From Actinoplanes utahensis (GTDB taxonomy: Bacteria; Actinomycetota; Actinomycetes; Mycobacteriales; Micromonosporaceae), in NCBI RefSeq assembly GCF_016862455.1, contig NZ_BOMZ01000027.1, positions 1 through 64,000 on the forward strand: a DNA stretch of 64,000 nt, read 5' to 3'. Position numbers and translations under genes: made by a program. Below the pieces are notes generated by a model. It did no database searches and was not told the origin of the DNA. It was given only the letters and a program-made list of their open reading frames with translations. Positions 33,639 to 41,999 of the stretch are shown one piece after another. How positions within the stretch are numbered: position 1 is the stretch's first letter; every line of letters starts with the position of its first letter.

Positions 33639-35663
33639 TCATTTTCTTGACACGGGCGGTTGCGGGCCGCACAGCGACCGGATCGCGCCCAACAGGGTCG
33701 ACCGTGTGAACGGCTTCTCCAGCAGCATGCTGTTCTCGTCCAGACTCAACTGCGGGCCCAGCGACGCCGCCGTGTACCCCGACATGTAGAGAACCGGCAG
33801 ATCCGGCTGATGGGTACGCAACGCCCCGGCCAGCTCCGGCCCGGTCATCGTCGGCATCACCACGTCGGTGATCAGCAGGTCCGGCCGGGCGCCGGAGGCG
33901 ACCTGGGTGACCGCCATCAGCGCGTCGGTGGCGACCGCGATCTCGTACCCGGCCGGCTCGATCAACCGCCGCACCAACTGTGCCACGTCCGGCTGGTCCT
34001 CGACGATCAGCACCCGGCCGATCACCGCGGTCCGGCGCTGCCCCTCCCCCGACGTGCCGGGCTTCTGCTCGGCCGCCGGAAGGTAGATGTGCACCGTCGT
34101 GCCCATCCGGGGCTGCGACTCCAGCTCGATGTGGCCGCCCAGGTTCTGCACGATCCCGGCGGTGGTGGCCAGGCCCAGACCGGCCGCGGTGGGACGGGTG
34201 GTGAAGAACGGCTCCAGCGCGCGGCGGCGTACCTCCTCCTCCATGCCCTGACCGGTGTCGGTGACCACCAGGTGCACCAGCCTTCCGGCCGGCGCGCCCT
34301 CGGCCGCCAGCTGACCCGGCTCGACCACCTCGTTGGTGGCCGTCACCCGGACCATGCCGCCGTGCAGCATCGCGTCCCGGGCGTTCGCGGCCAGGTTCAC
34401 CAGGGCCTGCTCGAGCGGGCCGCGTTCGGCCTTCACCGGCCACACGTCCGGGCCGAACGCCAGATCCAGGCCGATGCGCTCGCCGAGCGTACGGCTGAAC
34501 AGCGCCTGCACGTCGGTGAGCAGGTCCGGGATCGGGATCACCTCGGGCCGGTTGCCCTCGCTGCGGCCGAACGCCAGCAGCTGGTGGGTCAGCGTCCGCC
34601 CGGTGCCGACCGCGTCCAGGATGTCCTGCGCCAACTGGGCGTGCGGCGAACCCTCCTCGGCGGTGCCCAGGATCATGTCGGCCGAGCCGGCCACCACGGT
34701 CATCAGGTTGTTGAAGTCGTGCGACAGGCCGCCGATCAGCTGGCCCAGGCTGTCCAGCCGGCGCAGGTGGTCGAGCTGCCGCTTCAGGCCGCGGGCGTCG
34801 ATGTGATCGGTGGTGTCGGTGATCATGCAGAGGACACCGGTGAACTCGTGGTTCTCGTCCTGGACCGGCATCATGCTGACCCGTACGCTGCGCCGCGAGC
34901 CGTCGGCCCGCATCAACCGGGTGGCGCCCACCGTGGACCGGCCGGTCTTGCACTCGTTGATCCGTCGGTCCAGTTCCTTCTGGCCCACGTTGTCCAGGAA
35001 ACCGCGCAGCGACACCCCGATCAGCTCGGCCCGTGGCATGCCCAGCACCACGCCGATCGGCTCGTTGGCGTAGGTGGCCACCCCGGCCGGGTCGAGCTGG
35101 AGCACACCCTCCGGGATCGTCTCCAGCACCCGGCGGTACCGCTCCTCCGCGGCCCGCAGCCGTTCCTGGGCGCGGGCGCTGCTCACCGCGAGGGACAGCT
35201 CACCGGCGATGTCCCGGGCCAGTTCCACCTCGGGGGTGGAGAAGAAGGCCTCCTGACCATGCCGGGTCAGGATCAGGTACCCCGAGTACGTGTTGTCCAC
35301 GATCACCGGGCACAGCACGGCGGCCTGGATCGACAGCTCCGGGTTGGCCAGGGCCGCGGCGGACTCCCCGGCCAGCACGATCGGGCGGCGGCTCGCGGCC
35401 AGGGTGGTGGAGTACTCGTCGTCCGGGGTCTGGCCGGCCCGGGACAGAGCCCGGGCCAGCGGTTCCGAACGTTCGTTGTCGAGATGGTGGTACGAGATCT
35501 CCTCGTACTTGCCGTCGTCGCGAAGCAGCTGCACCCCGCCACCGTCACCGATCATGTCGGCGGCGGCGCGGGCCGCCGTGGACCGAACCTCGGCCGGATC
35601 CGCCGCGGCGCGGCTGAGCGCGAGGGCGAGATCGGCGAGCGCGTACCGGAGGGGGTAAGCCAT
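33639..35663 (-). CDS. GAF-PAS hybrid histidine kinase with receiver
   Basis: A soluble sensor kinase of about 674 residues. The order is a GAF-like domain (about 20-165), PAS (about 172-290), a phosphoacceptor His315 in GGLSHDFNNLM, and an HATPase_c domain (NLAANARDAM, DTGQGM, GLGLAT). A C-terminal receiver has phosphoacceptor Asp in LLITDVVMPTMTG. The HDFNN variant H-box is typical of hybrid kinases. Start is uncertain: ATGs at 35681, 35678, 35672 and 35663 are in frame and none has a strong ribosome site; I give the one before MAYPLRYAL. No output regulator is adjacent. Confidence 0.9.
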   Translation of the reverse strand: MAYPLRYALADLALALSRAAADPAEVRSTAARAAADMIGDGGGVQLLRDDGKYEEISYHHLDNERSEPLARALSRAGQTPDDEYSTTLAASRRPIVLAGESAAALANPELSIQAAVLCPVIVDNTYSGYLILTRHGQEAFFSTPEVELARDIAGELSLAVSSARAQERLRAAEERYRRVLETIPEGVLQLDPAGVATYANEPIGVVLGMPRAELIGVSLRGFLDNVGQKELDRRINECKTGRSTVGATRLMRADGSRRSVRVSMMPVQDENHEFTGVLCMITDTTDHIDARGLKRQLDHLRRLDSLGQLIGGLSHDFNNLMTVVAGSADMILGTAEEGSPHAQLAQDILDAVGTGRTLTHQLLAFGRSEGNRPEVIPIPDLLTDVQALFSRTLGERIGLDLAFGPDVWPVKAERGPLEQALVNLAANARDAMLHGGMVRVTATNEVVEPGQLAAEGAPAGRLVHLVVTDTGQGMEEEVRRRALEPFFTTRPTAAGLGLATTAGIVQNLGGHIELESQPRMGTTVHIYLPAAEQKPGTSGEGQRRTAVIGRVLIVEDQPDVAQLVRRLIEPAGYEIAVATDALMAVTQVASGARPDLLITDVVMPTMTGPELAGALRTHQPDLPVLYMSGYTAASLGPQLSLDENSMLLEKPFTRSTLLGAIRSLCGPQPPVSRK

Positions 35664-35735
35664 GACACCCATGAGCATCATGATTCGGGTTTGGCCCGGT
35701 GTGCGTAGCCGATTCGCCGGATTTCCTCGCCTCGG

Positions 35736-36674
35736 TCAGGCGAACAGCGCGCTCACCGACTCGCCGTTGTGGATCCGGCGCATCGCCTCGGCCAGCGCCG
35801 GGGCCACCGAGATCACCGTCAACTTGTCGTCGGCCTTCTCCCGCGGGATCGGGACCGTGTTGGTGCAGACGATCTCCTCGATCTCCTTCTCCGCGGCCAG
35901 GCGCTTGATCGCGTCGTTGGTGAACAGGCCGTGGGTGCAGGCCACCCGGACACTGCGCACGTTGCGCTCCCGCAGCCGGGCCAGCAACTCGAACACCGTG
36001 CTGCCCTTGGCGATCTCGTCGTCCAGCACGATCACGTCCCGGTCGGTGACCTCGCCGATCACCGAGCTGATCACCACCTTGTCGTCGGCGAACCGCTGCT
36101 TCGCCCCGGCCGCCACCTCGACCCCCAGCATCCGGGCGAAGGCCGCGGCCTCCTTGGCGTTGCCCAGGTCCGGCGAGACCACCACGGTGTTGCTCAGGTC
36201 GTAGCCACGGAAGTGGTGGGCCAGCTCCCTCAGCGCGTGCAGGTGGTCGACGGGGATGTTGAAGAAGCCGTGCACCTGCGGCGAGTGCAGGGTCATCGCC
36301 AGCACCCGGTCGGCGCCGGCGGTGGTCAGCAGGTCGGCGACCAGGCGACCGCCGATCGAGATGCGCGGGGCGTCCTTCTTGTCACTGCGGGCGTAGGCGT
36401 AGTGCGGCAGCACCACGGTGATCCGCCCGGCCGACGCGCCCCGGGCCGCGTTCAGCATGAACAGCAGTTCGGCGAGATGTTCCTGGGTGGGCGGGACCAG
36501 CGGCTGGATCAGGAAGACGTCGCGCTCCCGGCAGTTGCCCTGCAACTGCACCTCGATGCAGTCGTTGGCGAAACGGTCGATCTTGGTCGGCGACAGCATT
36601 ACACCGAGGTGTTCGCAGATCTCCTTCGCGAGCTCGGGGTGGGCGGATCCGGTGAAAACGGCGATGTCACGCAC
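35736..36674 (-). CDS. prs: Ribose-phosphate diphosphokinase (PRPP synthetase) paralog
   Basis: A 312-residue enzyme that makes PRPP from ribose-5-phosphate and ATP, at the entry to nucleotide, His, Trp and NAD synthesis. The family core is clear: DRFANDCIEVQLQGN, the flexible loop YARSDKKDAPRIS, LHSPQVHGFF, and a PRPP loop VIVLDDEIAKGSTV. That loop departs from the common DDMIDTGGT, so this may be the second, divergent actinobacterial Prs. It is divergent from an ABC ATPase gene. Confidence 0.88.
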   Translation of the reverse strand: MRDIAVFTGSAHPELAKEICEHLGVMLSPTKIDRFANDCIEVQLQGNCRERDVFLIQPLVPPTQEHLAELLFMLNAARGASAGRITVVLPHYAYARSDKKDAPRISIGGRLVADLLTTAGADRVLAMTLHSPQVHGFFNIPVDHLHALRELAHHFRGYDLSNTVVVSPDLGNAKEAAAFARMLGVEVAAGAKQRFADDKVVISSVIGEVTDRDVIVLDDEIAKGSTVFELLARLRERNVRSVRVACTHGLFTNDAIKRLAAEKEIEEIVCTNTVPIPREKADDKLTVISVAPALAEAMRRIHNGESVSALFA

Positions 36675-36740
36675 GGCTTCACGATAGGTTGCGCCCGGAC
36701 GGGGTCGTCAGGCCGGTCCACCTCGATTAACTTGACAGGC

Positions 36741-37583
36741 ATGAACGGACTCGCCGTCGCCTGCCGCCGCGTGGTGCACATCTATCGCGCCGAGGCCGGC
36801 GACGTCGTCGCCCTCGCCGGTGTCGACCTGTCCATCGCCCCCGGCGAGACCCTGGCCCTGGTCGGCCCCTCCGGTTCCGGCAAGTCCACCCTGATCGCCC
36901 TGCTCGCCGGACTGATGCGGCCGTCCGCCGGCCGGATCAACATCGGCACCTACGACATGGGCAAACTCTCCGACAGCGAGATCTCCCGGCTGCGCGGCAC
37001 CGAGATCGGCGTCGTCCTGCAGGGCGCCGCCCGCAACCTGCTGCCCTATGCGACGCTGCACCGCAACATCTGGCTCGCCCAGCGCCGGGCCGCGCACACC
37101 CGCGGCATCGAACTCGACGACCCCGATCGCATCCTCGACCTGGTCGGCCTGCCCGGCCAGGGCCGCCGCAAACTCGCCGACCTCACCCCCGGCGGCCGGC
37201 AGCGCGCCGCCCTCGCCGTCGGCATCGCCACCGGCCCCGGCCTGCTGCTCGTCGACGAGCCCACCAGCCGGCTCGACACGTCCGGCCGCGACGAGGTCCT
37301 GGACGCCCTGGAGACCGTCAACACCGAACGCCAGACCACGATCGTGGTGGTCACCCACGACAACGAGGTGGGCGCCCGGCTGGGCCGCGCGGTCACCATC
37401 CGCGACGGCCGGGTCGGCGCCGAGGGCCGCGACGGCCAGGACTTCGCCGTGGTCGCCGGCGACGGCACGGTCCAGCTGCCGCCGGAGGTGCTGGGCTCCT
37501 ATCCGCCCGGCACCCTGTTCACGGTCCAGCACATCGACGGCGAGGTCAGCCTCGTGCCCTCCGGCCACGAGACCGCCGCCTGA
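36741..37583 (+). CDS. ABC transporter ATP-binding protein 1
   Basis: A 280-residue ATPase of the MacB/LolD-like class. Walker A GPSGSGKST is at 42-50, Q-loop Gln94, the signature-like TPGGR at about 149-153 (canonical SGGQ; the Ser is replaced by Pro), Walker B LLLVDEP at 168-174 and the H-loop in VVTHDNE. The C-terminal extension contains GSYPPGTLFTV. The degenerate signature suggests asymmetric ATPase sites. It may serve, with ATPase 2 at 38055, the two large permeases downstream. Confidence 0.87.
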   Translation: MNGLAVACRRVVHIYRAEAGDVVALAGVDLSIAPGETLALVGPSGSGKSTLIALLAGLMRPSAGRINIGTYDMGKLSDSEISRLRGTEIGVVLQGAARNLLPYATLHRNIWLAQRRAAHTRGIELDDPDRILDLVGLPGQGRRKLADLTPGGRQRAALAVGIATGPGLLLVDEPTSRLDTSGRDEVLDALETVNTERQTTIVVVTHDNEVGARLGRAVTIRDGRVGAEGRDGQDFAVVAGDGTVQLPPEVLGSYPPGTLFTVQHIDGEVSLVPSGHETAA

Positions 37584-37818
37584 CACGCTTCCGGGTGACC
37601 GGCGCCGGCGATCACTTCCGGTCCGCGGTTCCTCTGTCACACCATGCTCCGGTACGGGCCACGCATCGTCCCGTGACTCCCCGCGGCCACGGCAGGCGTC
37701 CCCTGACGACCGTCCCTCGGTGCCACTCATGCATGCCCCCCACGGTCACCCCTCCGGCCGGCAGCCAGGCCCGCCGCCGCAGCCAGGCCCAGGTCCGGGT
37801 CCGTAGCCGGGTCGGGGG

Positions 37819-38032
37819 CGGGCCCGCAGCCGGGCGGGGCGAGCCGGGAGGGGGTCCCGCAGCCGGGGCGGGGCCCGCAGCGCGGTCCGCGGCCGGGGCG
37901 GGGCCCACAGCGCGGTCCGCGGCGGGCGGGACCCGCAGCGCGGGGCGGGGCCCGCAGCGCGGGGCCGGGCCCGCAGCCGGGCGGGGCGAGCCGGGAGGGG
38001 GTCCCGCAGCCGGGGCGGGGCCCGCAGCGCGG
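37819..38032. repeat. G-rich low-complexity region with 67-bp duplication
   Basis: A perfect 67-bp direct repeat (37819-37885 and 37966-38032, offset 147 bp) lies in a region of CCGCAGC and GGGGCGGGG motifs between convergent ABC ATPase genes. The whole 37584-38054 gap has no gene. The runs of four to five G are compatible with G-quadruplex formation. Confidence 0.9.
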
Positions 38033-38054
38033 GGCGGGGCCCGCAACGCGGGTG

Positions 38055-38708
38055 TCAGGGGCGGGGCCAGGTGGCGGCGCCGTCGGCGAGGTGGAGTTCG
38101 CGGTCGCAGGCGGCGGCCGCCTCCGGGTCGTGGGTGGCGAAGACGACGGCCGCGCCCCGGGCCGCCTCGGCGCGCAGCAGGTCGAGGACGCGCTGGCGGT
38201 TGGCGGCGTCGAGTTCGCTGGTCACCTCGTCGGCCAGCACGACGTCGCCGCGCAGGGCCAGGCCGCGGGCCAGGGCGGTGCGCTGCTGCTGGCCACCGGA
38301 CAGCTCGTCGATCAGCTGGTTCGCCTGGCCGGAGAGTCCGAGCGCATCCAGCGACTCGGCGGTCCGGCGCCGCGCGTCGGCGGGTGAGCCACCGGTCGCG
38401 ATCACCGCCACCGAGACGTTCTCGGCCGCGGTCAGGATCGCCGCCAGCCCGTTGTCCTGCGGAATCAGCACCACACCGAGTGACACGGCATGATCCCGGC
38501 CGGTCAGCGGGACGCCGTCCACGGTCACCGTCCCGGATCGGGTCGCGAGCGCCCCGGCCATCGCGTTGAGCAGCGTGGTCTTCCCGGCTCCGGAGGTCCC
38601 GGTGACCGCGAGCACCTCCCCGGGCCGGGCCGTCACGGTGATCCCGCTCAGCACCGCCGGGCCGTCGCCGTACCCCAGATCCGCCCCCTCCACCGTCAGC
38701 GTCCCCAT
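38055..38708 (-). CDS. ABC transporter ATP-binding protein 2
   Basis: A 217-residue ATPase with Walker A GTSGAGKTT (37-45), signature LSGGQ (136-140), Walker B VVLADE (156-161) and H-loop FATHDPE. It belongs to the lipoprotein-release/MacB-like group that works with FtsX-type permeases. I use the ATG at 38708 because the repeat array immediately upstream makes the longer open frames implausible; an ATG at 38750 is an alternative. The two large permease genes lie upstream in the same direction, separated by the 47-bp repeats. Confidence 0.9.
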   Translation of the reverse strand: MGTLTVEGADLGYGDGPAVLSGITVTARPGEVLAVTGTSGAGKTTLLNAMAGALATRSGTVTVDGVPLTGRDHAVSLGVVLIPQDNGLAAILTAAENVSVAVIATGGSPADARRRTAESLDALGLSGQANQLIDELSGGQQQRTALARGLALRGDVVLADEVTSELDAANRQRVLDLLRAEAARGAAVVFATHDPEAAAACDRELHLADGAATWPRP

Positions 38709-38819
38709 CGCCGTCCCCTCTCCTTCAGCATCCGCGCCGGCTGCCTTCATCTCCGCGCCGCTCACCGGTCTGCGCCCGCCGCATTCTCCGCCGGCGCGAA
38801 GGGGCGAGAGCGCGGCGCG

Positions 38820-39007
38820 GGAGGGCGGGTCATCGATCCTCGATTCGGTGGCGAGCTGGCGGCACCGGAGGGCGGGTCGTCGGCCCTCGATTCGATGGCG
38901 AGGCGACGGCACCGGAGGGCGAGTCGTCGGCCCTCGATTCGATGGCGAGGCGACGGCACCGGAGGGCGAGTCATCGGCCCTCGATTCGGCGGCGCGGGAG
39001 GGCGGTC
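38820..39007. repeat. 47-bp tandem repeat array (VNTR-like)
   Basis: GGAGGGCG recurs at 38820, 38867, 38914 and 38961, an exact 47-bp period for four units. A shorter fifth start is at 38997. The second and third units are nearly identical. Each includes GAGGGC and GCCCTC arms (some with changes) that can fold into a small hairpin. The array fills the gap between the permease stop (39006) and the ATPase gene start (38708). Confidence 0.9.
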
Positions 39008-41999
39008 ATGGGCGCTCGATCCGGCGGCGGAGGTTGCGGCCGCTGAAGAGGGCGACCAGGAACTCGACGACGAGGACGGTGCCGGCGGCGGCGAGCACGG
39101 CGGACGGGCGTGGCCAGGTGGGCAGGGGCAGGTCGGGTGGGGTGAGGCCGGCCAGGGGCAGGGCCCACCCGGTGAGGCGCCACGCCGCGAGGGCGACCAG
39201 CACGCCGACGCCGGTGGCGATGGTGACCAGCACCGGGTACGTCCACAGGGTCGCCTGCGACGCCGGGCCCCGCCGGAGTCCCTGGATCCGCAGCGCCGTC
39301 AGGTCCTCGGCGCGCCGGGTCCGGTCCACGGCCACGGTCAGCGCCAGCGCGCCGGCGCCGAGCAGCCCGGCGAGGACGGCGGCGATCAGGTGGAACCAGA
39401 GGGCGACGGCCGGGCCCTGCCGGTCGAGCCCGGCCCGGACCGTGGCGGCCGGCGCGTCGGAGGCGACGGACAGTCCCTGGCCGGCGAGCCGGTCGGCGAT
39501 GTCGGCGGGCGCCGCGGCGTTGAGCCACACCTGGGGTTCGGAGGCTTCCTTCGGTTCGGCCGACAGCACGTCGAGGTAGTCCAGCTCGACGAGGGCGGCC
39601 TGGCGTCCGGCGGCGGGCACGGCGGGCAGGGCCGCGACCGGGGTGAGCGGGACCGGCGCCGGGGCGACGCCGGTCACGGTGACGTCGTTCAGTTCGCGTC
39701 CGGCGTACGCCATCGGGACCGGATAGGGGGTGGCGACCGGCTGGATCCAGGCGCCGACGGCGCCGTCGGCCGGAACCGTGACGTCGGCTCGCAGCCCGTC
39801 CGGCGCCGCCGACAGCCTGGCCTCCTCGGTGGGCCGCCAGCGGGCCGGGTCGGTGAGCGGGGCCGGCTGCCCGGTGTTCAGTCCGCGGATCACCACCTGC
39901 CCGCTGACGGTGGGGGTGTCGGCGTCGCCACCGGTGATCGAGAGGGCGTTGAGCCGGCAGCCCTGGGCGCACAGGGCGACCTGGTGGCGGTACGTGTGCG
40001 TGCCCGGTCTCAGTTCGCCGAGCTGCAGCAGACCGTCGCCGAGCCCGGCCGTCGAGGACAGCGAGAACGTGAGCCGCAGCGGCGCGCCACCGCTGGTGTA
40101 GGTGATGTCGGCGGTGATCTCCGGGCCGGTGAAGAGGGGTGGATCGGCTGCCCGCGGGTGCAGGAGCCGGTGCACGTCGTCCGGGTCCGGCCCGTCCTCC
40201 GGCCAGGCGGCGACCGTGGCGAGCCGTTCCGAGTCGACCGCGTACCCGGGTGGCGTTTGAGCGCCGGCGGGCAGTTTCACGGCCGCCATCGCGAACCTGC
40301 CGTCCGGGTCGACCGCCCGGACGGCGTCGATCAGCTTGCGTTTGGTCACCGGGTTCACGGTGAGGACCCGATCGGCGCCGGTGCCGAGCATCGCCTCGAC
40401 CTCCCGGCCCCGGGCGGCGGTGTCGACCGCGGAGGCGGCGTACCCGGCGACCGCCGCGGCGGCGACGAGCAGGGCGAACAGCCGGCCGGCGCCGGGGCGG
40501 CGGGAGAGCTGGAGTCCGGCGAGCGCGAACCCGAGGCGGCCGCGGTGCAGGGCGGCCACCGCTCCCCGGTTCACCAGCGGGAGCAGAGCCCGGGCCGCGA
40601 CCAGGGCCAGGGCCAGCACGAGCAGCGCCGGGGCGAACATCCCGACTCCGGTGAGCGGCTCGTCGGCGAGCGCGTACTGGGCACCGGTGGCGATGGCGAG
40701 GACCACCACCACGGCCTCGGCGGCGGCGACCCGGCGGCGGCCGGTGGCCGGGGTGCGCCGGAGCAGGCCGGCCACCGAGCTGGTCAGTTGCCGTCGCTGT
40801 GCCACCACCGCGGCGACCAGGGCGGCGACGGCGGCCAGTGGCGCGTACCGCAGGGAGGAGAACGCCGGGTCGGCGCCCACCCCGGGGAACAGGGCCGCCG
40901 CGGCCGCGTTGACCAGCAGCTGGCCGGTCAGGCAGCCGGCCACCGCCCCGGCCAGCACCGCGATCAGGCTCTCCCCGGTGGCCAGCCACCAGCGGGTCCA
41001 CCACCGGGTTCCGCGCAACGCGACGACGGCGAGCTCGCTCTGCCGGCCCTCGGCGCCGTAGCCGACGGTCAGGTAGATGGTGAAGCAGGCGAGCAGCACC
41101 AGCGGCACCGCGATGACCGGCACCAGCAGGCGGGCCGCGGCCCGGCCCTCGTCGATCCGGTCGAGCAGGCGCGGGATGGCGCTGCTGAACTGGATCTGGT
41201 CCAGGTCGTCGGAGGTCGTGTTGATCCGTACGAGGTCCGCCCGCAACTGGTCGAGCCGGTCGATGTCGATCGTCCCCGGTTCGGCGATGCCGTCGATCGC
41301 CATCGTGGTGACGGTCCGCTGCATCGTCTCCAGAGTCTCGTGGTTGGTGAAGACCGGTTCGCCGCTGCCGATCCCGGGCCCGCCGACGAAGTACCCGTGC
41401 AACCCCCAGTAGGCCTCGGTGGAGTCGACCGGCCGGTACGTCCCGGACACCGTCATCGTCTTCGGCACGCCCTCGGCCGTCCACGTCGGCGGATTGGTCA
41501 GGTCGTTCTGCCGGGCCGCCCGCAACGCGATGACGTCGCCGGCGGCCAGCCCGAGCCGTCGCGCGGTGTCCTCGCCGACCAGCGCGTCGCCCTCGGCCGC
41601 CGGGCAGCGCCCGCTGACGATCCGCACGTGGTCGCAGATCCCCTGGCGGTAGACGGCCCGGGTGGGGAACTCGATGCTCTTCTCCAGCCCGACGGCCGGC
41701 ACCTCGGCGGAGTGGTAGTAGGTGAAGCCGTTCAGGTTGAGCAGCACCTTGCCGGCGTCCGGGAAGTCGATCCCGGCCCGGCCGGACGGGTCGTCGATGG
41801 AGTCGAGGCTGCGCCTGGTCACCATGGTCAGTTCGCTGGTGGCGGCGGTCTCGATCTGGCCGGCGGCGACGGCCCGCTCGGCGGCGATCAGATAGGCCGG
41901 GGCGGCGACCGCGGAGGCGACCGCGAGCAGGGACAGCAGGGCGAGCGTGCCGGCCTGCCCACGACGGCGCCAGAGCATCGCGAGAACCAAGGAGATCAT
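39006..41999 (-). CDS. Large FtsX-type ABC permease 1
   Basis: A 997-residue membrane protein with an N-terminal TM (about 15-42), a long extracytoplasmic domain, a central TM cluster (about 295-460), a second extracytoplasmic domain and a C-terminal TM cluster ending FLVALFSGRNLRRRIERP. It is the duplicated FtsX/MacB-like architecture. The first periplasmic domain contains two Cys (ICDHVRIVSGRCP) also present in the neighbouring permease. The ATG at 41999 overlaps the TGA of that gene (ATGA). Substrate unknown; such systems often export lipids, peptides or lipoproteins. Confidence 0.88.
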   Translation of the reverse strand: MISLVLAMLWRRRGQAGTLALLSLLAVASAVAAPAYLIAAERAVAAGQIETAATSELTMVTRRSLDSIDDPSGRAGIDFPDAGKVLLNLNGFTYYHSAEVPAVGLEKSIEFPTRAVYRQGICDHVRIVSGRCPAAEGDALVGEDTARRLGLAAGDVIALRAARQNDLTNPPTWTAEGVPKTMTVSGTYRPVDSTEAYWGLHGYFVGGPGIGSGEPVFTNHETLETMQRTVTTMAIDGIAEPGTIDIDRLDQLRADLVRINTTSDDLDQIQFSSAIPRLLDRIDEGRAAARLLVPVIAVPLVLLACFTIYLTVGYGAEGRQSELAVVALRGTRWWTRWWLATGESLIAVLAGAVAGCLTGQLLVNAAAAALFPGVGADPAFSSLRYAPLAAVAALVAAVVAQRRQLTSSVAGLLRRTPATGRRRVAAAEAVVVVLAIATGAQYALADEPLTGVGMFAPALLVLALALVAARALLPLVNRGAVAALHRGRLGFALAGLQLSRRPGAGRLFALLVAAAAVAGYAASAVDTAARGREVEAMLGTGADRVLTVNPVTKRKLIDAVRAVDPDGRFAMAAVKLPAGAQTPPGYAVDSERLATVAAWPEDGPDPDDVHRLLHPRAADPPLFTGPEITADITYTSGGAPLRLTFSLSSTAGLGDGLLQLGELRPGTHTYRHQVALCAQGCRLNALSITGGDADTPTVSGQVVIRGLNTGQPAPLTDPARWRPTEEARLSAAPDGLRADVTVPADGAVGAWIQPVATPYPVPMAYAGRELNDVTVTGVAPAPVPLTPVAALPAVPAAGRQAALVELDYLDVLSAEPKEASEPQVWLNAAAPADIADRLAGQGLSVASDAPAATVRAGLDRQGPAVALWFHLIAAVLAGLLGAGALALTVAVDRTRRAEDLTALRIQGLRRGPASQATLWTYPVLVTIATGVGVLVALAAWRLTGWALPLAGLTPPDLPLPTWPRPSAVLAAAGTVLVVEFLVALFSGRNLRRRIERP

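Noticed and set aside
37595..38569. Arg/Pro/Gly-rich plus-strand open frame
   Set aside because: Its sequence arises from the G-rich repeats and runs antisense into ABC ATPase 2; no motif or ribosome site.
38820..39007. CRISPR array
   Set aside because: Units are contiguous 47-bp tandem repeats without unique spacers, and no cas genes are nearby.
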